From contig JAQCBR010000008.1 in assembly GCA_027621295.1 (NCBI GenBank), positions 1 through 61,297 on the forward strand: a stretch of DNA of 61,297 nucleotides, in the 5' to 3' direction. Positions 44,196 to 52,893 of the stretch are shown one piece after another. Origin of the DNA: Planctomycetota bacterium. GTDB lineage: Bacteria; Planctomycetota; UBA1135; UBA2386. The notes below the pieces were generated by a model that worked only from the letters and a program-made list of their open reading frames with translations, was not told the DNA's origin and made no database searches. Each line of letters starts with the position of its first letter. Position 1 is the first letter of the stretch. A program made the translations under genes and the position numbers.

Positions 44196-46121
44196 CTACC
44201 GCTCGCGGGACGGGGCCGAGGGCAGCAGGATCAGCTCCGAGAGTCCGATCTGGCCCTTCACCTTCTGCCGTCCGTAGAAGCGGACCTCGACGGCACTCAC
44301 GCGCCGGGATTTGTCGAGCGTCAGTTCCAGCGGCGCGATCGGGTCGTCGCCGATGGGGATGCGCCGCCAGTCGTCGCCGTCCCCGTTGAAGCGGATCTCG
44401 ACGCCCTCGATCTTGTCGAAGTTGCGGAGTGCGGACTCGTGCGCGGCGGCCGGCATCACGACCACGTGCTCGACGCGGACCGCGGGACGCCAGCGCAGCA
44501 CGACGGTCGGAGCCTCGTCGTCCGGGGACGCGAGCCAGCTCTTGCTGTCGGTCCCGTCGAACAGGTGCCGCGCCGGGTGCTGCGCATCCCGCTCGCTCGT
44601 CGCCTCGACCTCGGGTTCGACCTTGCGGAGGAGGTTGTCCCGGAAGGACGAGGCGGTGTTCTCCATCCACGGCGCGAGGACGTCGCGGATGCCCACGTTC
44701 ATCCAGTCGGACTCGACGACGCGGACGTCGCTGGGATCACCGCCGGAGGCCTCGGCGACCGGTTCGACGTGGCTCGCCACCACCGAGACGCGGGCCCGGA
44801 TCTTGTGGTCGCCGCGTGCGATCGCCTTGTCGCTGTGCAGGTACGTCTCGGCGCGCCACACGCGGCTCGGATCTCCCGCGAGCTTGCCGAGCACGTTGCC
44901 CCTGTCGTCGACGTAGTCGACGGAGACGACGCGGAGTCCGTGTCGCTCGTGCTCCCGGAGGAGCCCGTCCCCGAAGCCGTCGATCCACAGCGCGAGCGGG
45001 CGCTGGCCGGCACCGCGGAGCCGGACCGGTGCGTTGGCGTCACCCGCGGCGAACAGGTGCTGCTGCGAGCTGCCTCCACCGGTCGTCGGTTCGCCTCCGC
45101 CGGTCGCGCGCCGGAGGAAGAGCAGTGCGAAGCACGTGTCGGTCACGTCGCCCCACTGGCCCTCCTTCTTCTGGCTCTGGACGAGCTTCTTGGCGCCCTC
45201 GATGTACCACCAGTGAGGCCCGAACCGCTCGGTCTGGAGCAGCGCGCCGACGCGCTCGAGCCCGTACACGTAGTAGAGGTGGTGGCCGCCGTTCGGGTTC
45301 TTGTCCGGCGAGAAGTGGTGCGCGAGCCAGCGGACCGCGGCGTCGGTCTGGGTCTCGATCTGGTGTCGGAGTCCACGCGGGATGCGCGTGCCGAGCCCCG
45401 CCTTGCAGATCGCGAGCACCGTCAGGCCGGCGGACGTCATCGAGCCGGTGGTCTTCTGGTTGCCGTGGGGGCGGTACTGGTAGCCGGCGGCCTCGACGCG
45501 CGTCGCTCCGGTCTCGCCTTCGCGCAGTTCGGGGTTGTCGATCTCCTCGGCAGGTCCCCGGTAGTCCTCGACGCGCTCCAGGAGCTCGAGGAAGGCGGTC
45601 TTCGGCACGCGGAGCCCGCGCTTGTGCGCGACCCAGAGGCCGAGCGCCGCGTACTGGGTGCAGGACAGGTCGGGATTGCCGTGCGGGTAACCCCAGTCGC
45701 CCTGCGACGTCTGCCAGCCGAGCAGCTTCTCGACGAGCGCTTCGATGCGCTTCTCGCGACCGTCCCGCAGCGCGTCGAGCGCGAGGATCATGCATGCGGT
45801 CGCATAGGTGTGGACCGGCTCGACTGCGTCGACGTGGGCGATCGCACGTTGGACGGCCGGGTGGTCGCGGGAGACCCCGCACTGGAGCAGCGCGTAGAGC
45901 GCGAGGCTGGAGCGTCCCCCGATGTAATCGCCGTGGAGGCCCCAGGAGCCGTCCCGGTGCTGCTGGGAGATCAGGTACTCGACGCCCCTGTCGATCGCGG
46001 CGTCGATCTTCGGCTTGAGGGCGAGCTCGTCGGGGTGGAGCTCGCGCTGTCCGGCGGCCGGAGCCGCGAGCGTCAGTGCGATGCAGAACTTCGCAGAGAG
46101 GGACAGCAGCGTGCGGCGCAT
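44196..46121 (-). CDS. Exported prenyltransferase/squalene-cyclase-fold protein with a discoidin-like C-terminal domain
   Basis: 641 residues with a signal peptide cleaved near AAG-QR (residue 25). Residues about 45-400 contain the (alpha/alpha)6 toroid with QW-type motifs: SQQHRDGSWGLHGDYIGG, QTSQGDWGYPHGNPDLS, QSQKKEGQWGDVTDT. The DxDD acid motif of hopene/squalene cyclases is absent, and export makes terpene cyclisation unlikely. The last 130 residues (HLFDGTDSKSWLASPDDE, VEVRFYGRQKV) resemble a galactose-binding/discoidin-like domain. A carbohydrate-binding or polymer-acting role is plausible, but nothing more specific can be said. The start is the ATG at 46121, where the signal peptide begins. 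Confidence 0.7.
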   Translation of the reverse strand: MRRTLLSLSAKFCIALTLAAPAAGQRELHPDELALKPKIDAAIDRGVEYLISQQHRDGSWGLHGDYIGGRSSLALYALLQCGVSRDHPAVQRAIAHVDAVEPVHTYATACMILALDALRDGREKRIEALVEKLLGWQTSQGDWGYPHGNPDLSCTQYAALGLWVAHKRGLRVPKTAFLELLERVEDYRGPAEEIDNPELREGETGATRVEAAGYQYRPHGNQKTTGSMTSAGLTVLAICKAGLGTRIPRGLRHQIETQTDAAVRWLAHHFSPDKNPNGGHHLYYVYGLERVGALLQTERFGPHWWYIEGAKKLVQSQKKEGQWGDVTDTCFALLFLRRATGGGEPTTGGGSSQQHLFAAGDANAPVRLRGAGQRPLALWIDGFGDGLLREHERHGLRVVSVDYVDDRGNVLGKLAGDPSRVWRAETYLHSDKAIARGDHKIRARVSVVASHVEPVAEASGGDPSDVRVVESDWMNVGIRDVLAPWMENTASSFRDNLLRKVEPEVEATSERDAQHPARHLFDGTDSKSWLASPDDEAPTVVLRWRPAVRVEHVVVMPAAAHESALRNFDKIEGVEIRFNGDGDDWRRIPIGDDPIAPLELTLDKSRRVSAVEVRFYGRQKVKGQIGLSELILLPSAPSRER

Positions 46122-46234
46122 GGCGGAGTGAGCGGACGGTTCGAAACCGACTGCGCCATGGTCTGGATCAGCGGGCGCAGGGTCAATCCCCGCGCAGCAG
46201 CGGAGGGGTTCCGTCTCTGCGCATTGCGTGGCCG

Positions 46235-47743
46235 TCACACGGCTGGCCCGGATCTTGCCTCGGTCCGGCCGTTCAGGAGCCAGCCGATCGGGGTCGGCCG
46301 GACCAGCAGCACGTAGCACGCGAACAGCGGGCCGACCGTGCCCACGCAGATCAGCGTGAGTTTCCACGGCGCGCGGGCATCGATGTCCCGGGCCAGCGCC
46401 TGCAGCACGAAGACCAGCGGGAGGTGCATCAGGTAGACCCAGTACGAGGAGTCCGAGACGAGGCGGACCCAGGGTCGGGGGCGGCTCGCCGTGCGCTGGA
46501 ACAGGCCGATCAGGCCGAGGACGAAGCCCCAGCAGGTGAGGGCCTGGAGGAAGGCCGCTCCGCCGCCGAGCGTGCGGTCCGTGCCCGAGGCCTCGAAGGT
46601 CGCGTGGAGCGCGGTCGGGAACGCGAGCAGGCCGATCAGGAGCCACGCAGGCCAGCCCTTCGTCACGCGCCTCGTGTCCGGGTCCGCGAGCCGAAGGACG
46701 CCGCCGTAGCCGAAGAACAGCGCGTAGAACGCGAGCATCACCGCGTCCGGCCACCAGTGTGACGAGGTCTCGGGGCCGAAGACCGGGCGGCCGACGCCCT
46801 CGCTCATCCGGACGAGGAGCGCCGCGGTCGCGGGCAGGAGGAGCAGGAGTCCGGCCGGTGAGGCGAATCGGCTCGGAAGCCCGGCCCGCCAACGCCCGGC
46901 GCACGAGAGCAGCGGCGCGAAGCCGAGGTGGAGCAGGACGAGGAACCAGAGGAACCACAGGTGTGCGAGCTGGCTCCCGCCGCGCCGCGGCGTCGCGGCC
47001 ACGGTGCCCGGGTCGTCCACGGCCCCGGCGTTCATCCCGAGGTGGGCGGCGATGCGCTTCCTCCCGGCCGGCACGGTGCCGATCTCGAACTCGAGTCCGA
47101 GGAGGCCCGCGAGGTACGCGCAGAGCTGGCGCTCGCCGTCGTCGAACGAGGAACGCAGCGCATCGACGGGCGTTCTCCCGTCGGCGTCGCGCGCGTCCGG
47201 GTCGGCGCCCGCATCGAGGAGCGCGATGCCGGCGTCGGCGCGGCCGAAGAACGCGGCCCAGTGCAGCGGCGTCGCGTCGCGGTCGTCGCCGGCGTCGACC
47301 GCGGCCCCGGCATCGAGGAGCGCGCGGCAGGTCGCGGCGTCGTCCTGGCCCGCTGCGAGGTGCAGCGGTGTGGGGCCTGCGCCGCCGACCTCGGACGAGT
47401 GCTGCGCGGCCCAGGTCGCCGCGAACCCGGTCAGTGGCAGGACGGTGAACACCGCGATCGCGAACGGGGCGAGGATGCGGAGCGCTCGCTGCCGGAGCAG
47501 GCCGCCGGTGCCCCGCCTCTGCCAGAGCAGGACCGAGAAGTAGCCGCTGAGCAGGAAGAACAGCGGCATCCGGAACGAGTGGATCCAGAAGAAGACCAGA
47601 TCCAGCCGCGGAGCGGCGGTCTCGTCGTGCACGGGCCAAGGCAGGAGCGTGAGTGAAAATGCTCCGTGCAGCACGACGCCCAAGAGCATCGCGAAGCTCC
47701 GTAGCGCGTCGAGATCGTGGCGTCGGTCGGATCGCTCTGTCAT
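46235..47743 (-). CDS. Acyltransferase-3 membrane protein with ankyrin repeats inserted between membrane helices
   Basis: 502 residues. Residues 8-30 (HDLDALRSFAMLLGVVLHGA) match the acyltransferase-3 signature with the catalytic-type His near 26. Further membrane helices lie at about 47-70 and 88-110, and five or more follow after residue 265 (LAHLWFLWFLVLLHLGFAPLL, WWPDAVMLAFYALFFGYGG). Between them, residues about 122-205 hold three ankyrin repeats: GPTPLHLAAGQDDAATCRAL, ATPLHWAAFFGRADAGIALL, and GRTPVDAL. Acyltransferase-3 proteins transfer acyl groups to extracytoplasmic sugars or peptidoglycan. The ankyrin insertion is uncommon in the family and would lie on the outside if the N-terminus is cytoplasmic. 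The start is the ATG at 47743. Confidence 0.8.
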   Translation of the reverse strand: MTERSDRRHDLDALRSFAMLLGVVLHGAFSLTLLPWPVHDETAAPRLDLVFFWIHSFRMPLFFLLSGYFSVLLWQRRGTGGLLRQRALRILAPFAIAVFTVLPLTGFAATWAAQHSSEVGGAGPTPLHLAAGQDDAATCRALLDAGAAVDAGDDRDATPLHWAAFFGRADAGIALLDAGADPDARDADGRTPVDALRSSFDDGERQLCAYLAGLLGLEFEIGTVPAGRKRIAAHLGMNAGAVDDPGTVAATPRRGGSQLAHLWFLWFLVLLHLGFAPLLSCAGRWRAGLPSRFASPAGLLLLLPATAALLVRMSEGVGRPVFGPETSSHWWPDAVMLAFYALFFGYGGVLRLADPDTRRVTKGWPAWLLIGLLAFPTALHATFEASGTDRTLGGGAAFLQALTCWGFVLGLIGLFQRTASRPRPWVRLVSDSSYWVYLMHLPLVFVLQALARDIDARAPWKLTLICVGTVGPLFACYVLLVRPTPIGWLLNGRTEARSGPAV

Positions 47744-47799
47744 CGGGGGGGGCTCGGTCCCGGCTGGAGTTGGGTCCGGGATGCGGCGATGCAGTCGCG

Positions 47800-49647
47800 C
47801 TATTTCCGGATCTCGAGCACGTCGAACAGCTGGTTCTCGAGGTCGAACGTGCGGAGTTCGAGCACGCGGCCGGCGATGCTGACCGTGCAGTAGTGGTGGC
47901 CGCGGCGCACGTGGTTCTGGAACCACGGCTTGATCGGGCCCGGCGTCTCGAGCCCGCCTCCGCCACCGCCGGTGATCATGTAGACCGTGCCGTCCTGGGC
48001 GACCTTGCCCGAGCGCACCGGCCACGTGCGTTCGTAGCTGTGGATGTGGCCGTTGAACACGATGTCGATCCCGTGCGCGTCGTAGAGCTCGGTGAGGGGG
48101 CGCACGCGGAGGTCGCCGTGGGTCGAGCGTCCGGTCCACATGTCGCCGTAGTCGTTCTCGTCCGAGCTGTAGGCCGGGTGGTGGTGCGTCGCGAACTTCC
48201 AGGTCGCGGTGCTGGCGGCGAGTTCGGCCGCGAGCCAGGTGTGCTGCTCCGATCCCGGCGACACGTCGCGGTTGGTGTCGACGACGAAGAACTGCGCGTT
48301 GCCGTAGCGGAACGTGTACCGGTGTTCGGGGGCTGGCACCGACACGTAGTCGTAGTAGTGGCGCGCGTCCTGCTCGTGGTTGCCGAGCACCGGGAAGAAC
48401 GCGACGCGCGCGACGAGGTCGCCCATCGACGGGAAGAACTCGTGCGTCCAGTCGGTCTTCTGCGTGCCGGCGCCGACGAGGTCGCCCGGGATCAGCAGGA
48501 AGTTCGGCCGCTGCCCGAACGCGTGTTCGGCGATCCGGCCGGACACCGCCGGGTTGTCCTGCGTGTCGGAGATCACCGCGAAACCGAACGGCGTGTCCTC
48601 GCGCACCGCGGTCTGGAACGTCAGCACCGGGCTCTCGATCTCCTGCCCGCGGTCGTCGCGTGCGGCCACCTGGTAGAACCACGGTGACTCGACGGGCAGG
48701 TCGGTCAGCCTCACCTCGTGCAGCGTCCGCGGCGTCTCGGTCCGGACCGCGCGCTCGACCGCGCCGGTCTCCCCGTGTCGAACCGTCAGCGTCGACGGCC
48801 GGGTCGTCTCGCACATCACGGTGATGCCGTCCTGCGTGACGAACTGGAGGTAGGGCCGCACGACGAAGCCGAGCTCGTCGGGCCACGAGCGCACCGCCGG
48901 CAGGTCGGCGAGCGACGCGTCGTGCGCGAACTCCTCCGCGACCCACTTCCGGCTCGCGCACAGGTCGTACATCGCGACCTCGCGGAGCCTACCGTGGTGA
49001 AGGAAGTCCTCGTTCGAGTCGCGGTAGCCGCCGAGCACGACCGGGGTGTGGTCGGGGTAGAGGATGTTGCCGCTCTGCTCGCGGCTCTCCGCCTCGAGCT
49101 TGCCGTTCACGTAGAGCCGCTGGACCTCGCCGTCGTAGGTGCCTACCACGTGGTAGAGCCGGCCGATCTCGTAGTCGGTCTTGCCCTTCACGTAGGTCAT
49201 CCGGCCGTCGCCGTCGTCGGCCCCGACCGACGCGAGCCCGAACGTGAACACCCGCTGGTCGTAGCCGAGCACGAAGCCCCGCTCCGCGTCACCGTCGTCG
49301 GCGACGACCGAGAGCACGCCGCCCCAGGGTTTGGGCGTCTCGACCGAGAGCCACGCGGAGACCGTCAGGTGGCGGCGGGGGAGCTGGTCCCGGACCTTGT
49401 CTAGGTCGGCCGCGACGACGATCCGGTCGTCGTCGCCGTCGAGGTAGAGGCACTCGCCCTGCTCCTCCCTGCGGATCTCGGGCGCGCCGAACAGCGTGGC
49501 CTCAGGCCCGAAGCGGGCCCGGAGCGTGTCCCCCTGGATCCTCGATCCGGTATAGATCCAGTGCCAGACGGGGTCGGGCCCGTCGTGGCGGCCGGAGGCG
49601 GAGAGGAGGGCCGGGATCGCGAGAGCCAGGGCGAAGCGGGCGCGCAT
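47800..49647 (-). CDS. Secreted LamG plus calcineurin-like metallophosphatase
   Basis: 615 residues with a signal peptide (ARFALALAIPALLSASG). Residues about 40-265 form a LamG/concanavalin-type sugar-binding fold (VVAADLDKVRDQLPRRHLTVSAWLS, YHVVGTYDGEVQRLYVNGK). A fibronectin-like purple-acid-phosphatase N-domain lies near 280-370. The catalytic domain has SDTQ (where DxH is usual), PGDLVGAG, LGNHEQD, THHHP and GHIHSYER, so the dimetal ligands are mostly present. Phosphoester hydrolysis outside the cell is the likely activity. Diverges from the carboxypeptidase across 113 bases. Start at the ATG at 49647. Confidence 0.8.
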   Translation of the reverse strand: MRARFALALAIPALLSASGRHDGPDPVWHWIYTGSRIQGDTLRARFGPEATLFGAPEIRREEQGECLYLDGDDDRIVVAADLDKVRDQLPRRHLTVSAWLSVETPKPWGGVLSVVADDGDAERGFVLGYDQRVFTFGLASVGADDGDGRMTYVKGKTDYEIGRLYHVVGTYDGEVQRLYVNGKLEAESREQSGNILYPDHTPVVLGGYRDSNEDFLHHGRLREVAMYDLCASRKWVAEEFAHDASLADLPAVRSWPDELGFVVRPYLQFVTQDGITVMCETTRPSTLTVRHGETGAVERAVRTETPRTLHEVRLTDLPVESPWFYQVAARDDRGQEIESPVLTFQTAVREDTPFGFAVISDTQDNPAVSGRIAEHAFGQRPNFLLIPGDLVGAGTQKTDWTHEFFPSMGDLVARVAFFPVLGNHEQDARHYYDYVSVPAPEHRYTFRYGNAQFFVVDTNRDVSPGSEQHTWLAAELAASTATWKFATHHHPAYSSDENDYGDMWTGRSTHGDLRVRPLTELYDAHGIDIVFNGHIHSYERTWPVRSGKVAQDGTVYMITGGGGGGLETPGPIKPWFQNHVRRGHHYCTVSIAGRVLELRTFDLENQLFDVLEIRK

Positions 49648-49760
49648 CGGGTCAGGGTAGTGGCTCGGGCTGGCACCGCCATGCCGCAGCGGGCGGGTTC
49701 CAAGGAGCCCGGCCCTGCCCGACAATCGCGGAGCCTGCCCAGGCCCTGCTCTCGCTCGAA

Positions 49761-51608
49761 ATGCTCTCCGAAACCCATCGCTCTGCCGTCCTCACCGCGG
49801 CGCTCGCGCTCGCGGCGTTCCAGGGGCCGCTCCACGCCCAGGACAGCGACCCCGGGACGAGCTACCGCTACCGCGTCGCGGGTCCCGTTCCCCCGGCGAT
49901 GTGGCTGGTGCTCCACCGCGACTTCGACCTGCTCGACTGCACCGGTGACCCGAACGCCAGCGCGGTGGACGTGGTGGTCCAGCCCGGCGCGGAACACGCG
50001 CGCTTCCGCGGTCTGTTCCCGGCCGCGCGGCTCGTCGAGCGCGGCCGGCCGTTCCACGCGATCGAGGCGGAGCGTGCGGCTGCCGCCGGCAACGACATCG
50101 ATCCCAGCTACTACACGACGGCCGAGATCGTGCAGGAGATGGACGCGCTGGTCGCTGCGTTCCCGACGCTGGCGATGCGCGTCGACCTGACGACCTTCCC
50201 GGGCGCCGCGCAGACCCACGACGGACAGTCGATCTGGGCGCTGAAGGTGTCCGACTCGGTGACGCAGGACGAGGACGAGCGCGCGATCGTCATCGCCGCC
50301 CAGCACCACGCGCGTGAGCTCAACTCACCGCACATGGTGATCGGCGCGATGCAGCGCGTGCTCCAGGGCTACGCGACCGATCCCGCGCTGCGGTCCGTCG
50401 TCGACGAGGCCGAGATCTGGTTCGTGCCCTGCGTGAATCCCGACGGCGTCGACCACGTCTGGAACGTCGACAACCTGTGGCGCAAGAACCGCCGCCCGAA
50501 TGGCGGAACCTCGTTCGGCGTCGACCTGAACCGCAACTACCCGACGCTGTGGGGCGGGTGCGGCGCGTCGACGCGGACGACCTCGCAGACCTACCGCGGC
50601 CCGGCGCCGGGCAGCGAGCCCGAGACGCAGACGATGCGCGCGCTGGTCTCGGCGGTGCGCCCCGAGATCTACCTCGACTTCCACAGCTACGGGCAGGAGG
50701 TGCTCTACACCTATCCGCCGTGCGGTTCGGTGGGGGCGTCGGCTGGCGCTCTGCTCACGCGCTATCAGCTCGACCTCGGTGCGCCGATGACCTACGCGAC
50801 CCGCGTTCCGTCCGCGTCGGGGGAAGCGCCCGAGGACCACTGGAACGAGTCCGGCGCGATGTCCTTCCTCGTCGAGACGGGCACGTCCTTCCAGCCGGTG
50901 TTCACCGTGACCGCGGCCGAGGAGAACCGGGTGTGGCCCGGCGTGCGCCGGCTCCTGACCGGCTGGGCTCCGGCGCTGCGCGGACACGTGCGCTCGCTCG
51001 CGGGCGGGCAGCCGGTCGAGGCGGAGATCACCTACACGCCGTCGCCGTTCACGCTCGGCGAAGCGTCGCGGAGCCGTGCGCGCGACGGACGCTACGGGCT
51101 CTGGCTCCCGCTCGGGACCTGGCAGGTGACCTGGTCGGCTCCGGGCCACGAGCCCGAGACGCGGACCGTCACCGTGCAGAGCTACGACCAGCCGCAGCAG
51201 GAGGACGTCGTGCTGGTGCCTGCGTTCGGCCCGGCCAGCCTGACCGTTGGCGGCACGCCCGGCGTCGGCCGCTCGGTGTCGTTGACCTACGCGAGCGTCG
51301 ACGACGGCGGGCTCCCGTACTGGATCGCGCTGTCCGGCGGCACGTCCCCGGGTCTCCCGCTCGGGCCCCGGACGCTGCCACTGAACGGCGATGCGTTCTT
51401 CTCCGCGTCGGCCGGCCAGCTGCCGGCGCTGAGCGGCAACATCGGCATCCTGTCCTCTTCCGGGCAGGCGACGGCGACGCTGACGCTTCCGAACCTGCCG
51501 GGGCTCGTCGGCCTTTCGCTCTTCGCTGGCGGCATCACGTTCGAGTCCGGCTACCCGTCGGACGTCAAGCGCTGGTCGCAGCCCGTCGGGCTGACGATCG
51601 TGCCGTGA
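49761..51608 (+). CDS. Secreted M14 zinc carboxypeptidase
   Basis: 615 residues with a signal peptide ending near LHA-QD (residue 26). The zinc site is HARE near 185 (AAQHHARELNS), the third ligand His is in DFHSYGQ near 308, and the catalytic Glu lies in FLVETGTS near 373. FVPCVNPDG, WRKNRR and GVDLNRNYP are the substrate-binding motifs of M14A carboxypeptidases. C-terminal parts include a CarboxypepD_reg-like beta unit (about 410-480) and the same type of C-terminal domain as the protein at 41702. It removes C-terminal residues from peptides outside the cell. Downstream the integrase remnant overlaps its stop. Confidence 0.9.
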   Translation: MLSETHRSAVLTAALALAAFQGPLHAQDSDPGTSYRYRVAGPVPPAMWLVLHRDFDLLDCTGDPNASAVDVVVQPGAEHARFRGLFPAARLVERGRPFHAIEAERAAAAGNDIDPSYYTTAEIVQEMDALVAAFPTLAMRVDLTTFPGAAQTHDGQSIWALKVSDSVTQDEDERAIVIAAQHHARELNSPHMVIGAMQRVLQGYATDPALRSVVDEAEIWFVPCVNPDGVDHVWNVDNLWRKNRRPNGGTSFGVDLNRNYPTLWGGCGASTRTTSQTYRGPAPGSEPETQTMRALVSAVRPEIYLDFHSYGQEVLYTYPPCGSVGASAGALLTRYQLDLGAPMTYATRVPSASGEAPEDHWNESGAMSFLVETGTSFQPVFTVTAAEENRVWPGVRRLLTGWAPALRGHVRSLAGGQPVEAEITYTPSPFTLGEASRSRARDGRYGLWLPLGTWQVTWSAPGHEPETRTVTVQSYDQPQQEDVVLVPAFGPASLTVGGTPGVGRSVSLTYASVDDGGLPYWIALSGGTSPGLPLGPRTLPLNGDAFFSASAGQLPALSGNIGILSSSGQATATLTLPNLPGLVGLSLFAGGITFESGYPSDVKRWSQPVGLTIVP

Positions 51609-52242
51609 TCCCGGGGGGCCGTCCGATCCCGGGCGGCGACCCGTCGAAGCCCGAGCGTTCGCTGACGCCCGCGAAGGTCGCGGCTGCCGTCGAAGCGTCG
51701 GCGTCCGGGCAGCGCGTCTACTGGATCAAGGACGCGGGCATGCCGCACGTTCTCGGGCTCGTCGTCAGGCCGTCCACGAGCACGCACGCGGGCATGAACG
51801 CGACGTGGGTGGTCCAGGTCAACGATCCCTGCAGGTAGGCCGTGCGGCTGGAGATCGCCCGCTACGGCGATATGTCGGTCCACGCGGTCGTAGACCGTGC
51901 GGTCGAGCTGCGCACCGAGATCCAGGAGAATACGCGCCGCGAGCGGAGGGCCAGGGCGAAGGCCACCGCCGACCGGAACGCATACGCCGTCGGCGATGCT
52001 TCCGGGAGAGGATGGAGCACCTGGAGCAGCACGGCCGGCCGTTCACGATCCGCGACGCGATCGGCAAGGACGGGACGGGCGGGTACGTGAAGGAGCACTT
52101 CGGCGACTGGCTGTCGAAGCCGCTGGCCGAGCTGACGAACACCGATCTGGTGACGAAGCACCGCGCGATCACGAGGGCCGGACACGCGCGCGCCTGCTGG
52201 AGCTGTTGGGGTGACGTCGCCGGCGCAGCGGGATTTGGGTGA
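51605..52242 (+). pseudogene. Broken tyrosine recombinase (phage-type integrase), N-terminal part only
   Basis: From the GTG at 51605 the frame reads an Arm DNA-binding domain: RSLTPAKVAAAV, QRVYWIKDAGMPHVLGLVV, and WVVQV. A TAG stops it at 51836-51838, but the same frame then continues RLEIARYGDMSVHAVVDRA, the expected R-x-x-LGRYGDMSLAEAR segment. Near 52000 the match jumps to another frame, which reads HGRPFTIRDAIGKDGTGGY and FGDWLSKPLAELTNTDLV, the SAM-like core-binding domain. The catalytic domain is absent: nothing matches after about 52205. So the gene has a nonsense codon, a frameshift and a 3' deletion. It overlaps the carboxypeptidase stop by four bases and probably marks one end of an inserted element. 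Family call from motif pattern. Confidence 0.7.
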
Positions 52243-52367
52243 CAGCACTCACATCCCGAGAAACCGTCACCCCGGCCCACCAAGACCAGGCAGCCACAAG
52301 CCAACATCCGGTCCGGTTTCCCGCGGTCTGGTTGGTCGACGTTCATCGGCCGGTGGGTTCTGCCGGC

Positions 52368-52880
52368 CTAATCACACCACTCGTTCAAATCTCCGCAGGT
52401 TGGGCACAGGAGCGCCATCTGGACATCGTAGAGCTGGTAACTGCCACCTCCAACCGGCTGAACATATATGTAGTATTGATCCTCCCGCACTCCTCCAGAG
52501 TCCGTGCTATCGCAGTCTCCTGTCACTGACTCCTCGTACTCCCAATAGGTCCCTGAGGCGACAACGGTTTGGTTGCTGTCGAAGACGACACCCCCATTTG
52601 GGCCCAGATCGAACTGGAGCTTCAGTGTCACCTTGCAATCCAGAAAGCCCAATTCGATGCAGTCTGGGCCGTCGCAATTGCATAGGCCTGCCGTTCCGTC
52701 GATATCGACGGTGACCCTTGGCTCGAGCCCCTCCGGAATCGCTGCCCTTGCCTTCGGGATGCAGCCGTCTCCGAAGCATGTCGGCTAGGCCGGCGCTGGA
52801 TCCTGAATGTCGGGAAGTAAGGCTATCCCCGTCAGCGCGAGGCCAGCAGCAAATGGCCTCAATACAAGCTTGAACGACAT
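52368..52880 (-). pseudogene. Small Cys-rich secreted protein interrupted by an amber codon (cassette copy 1, gene B)
   Basis: The ATG at 52878-52880 opens a signal peptide of about 25 residues (KLVLRPFAAGLALTGIALL). In the same frame a TAG lies at 52785-52787, right after DPAPA, and then 138 codons continue uninterrupted: PTCFGDGC, CNCDGPDC, LDCKVTLKLQFDLG, and a C-terminal CPTCGDLNEWCD. The mature part is unambiguously the rest of the protein, so the gene is either inactivated by one substitution or the stop is suppressed. The ATG begins 13 bases after the stop of the membrane protein upstream, so the two form one operon. Weakly resembles the protein at 57845. Function unknown. Confidence 0.6.
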
Positions 52881-52893
52881 GTGAACGACTCTC

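Noticed and set aside
44196..46121. Functional squalene-hopene cyclase
   Set aside because: QW-type repeats are present, but DxDD is absent and the protein has a signal peptide.
44196..47966. A single 1256-codon minus-strand protein
   Set aside because: Only residues from the ATG at 46121 onward are coherent; the upstream part is antisense to or out of frame with the acyltransferase gene, and a signal peptide starts at 46121.
52368..52880. Selenocysteine or pyrrolysine decoding of the internal stop
   Set aside because: The codon is TAG, not TGA, so SelB is not relevant; no pyrrolysine genes are seen.
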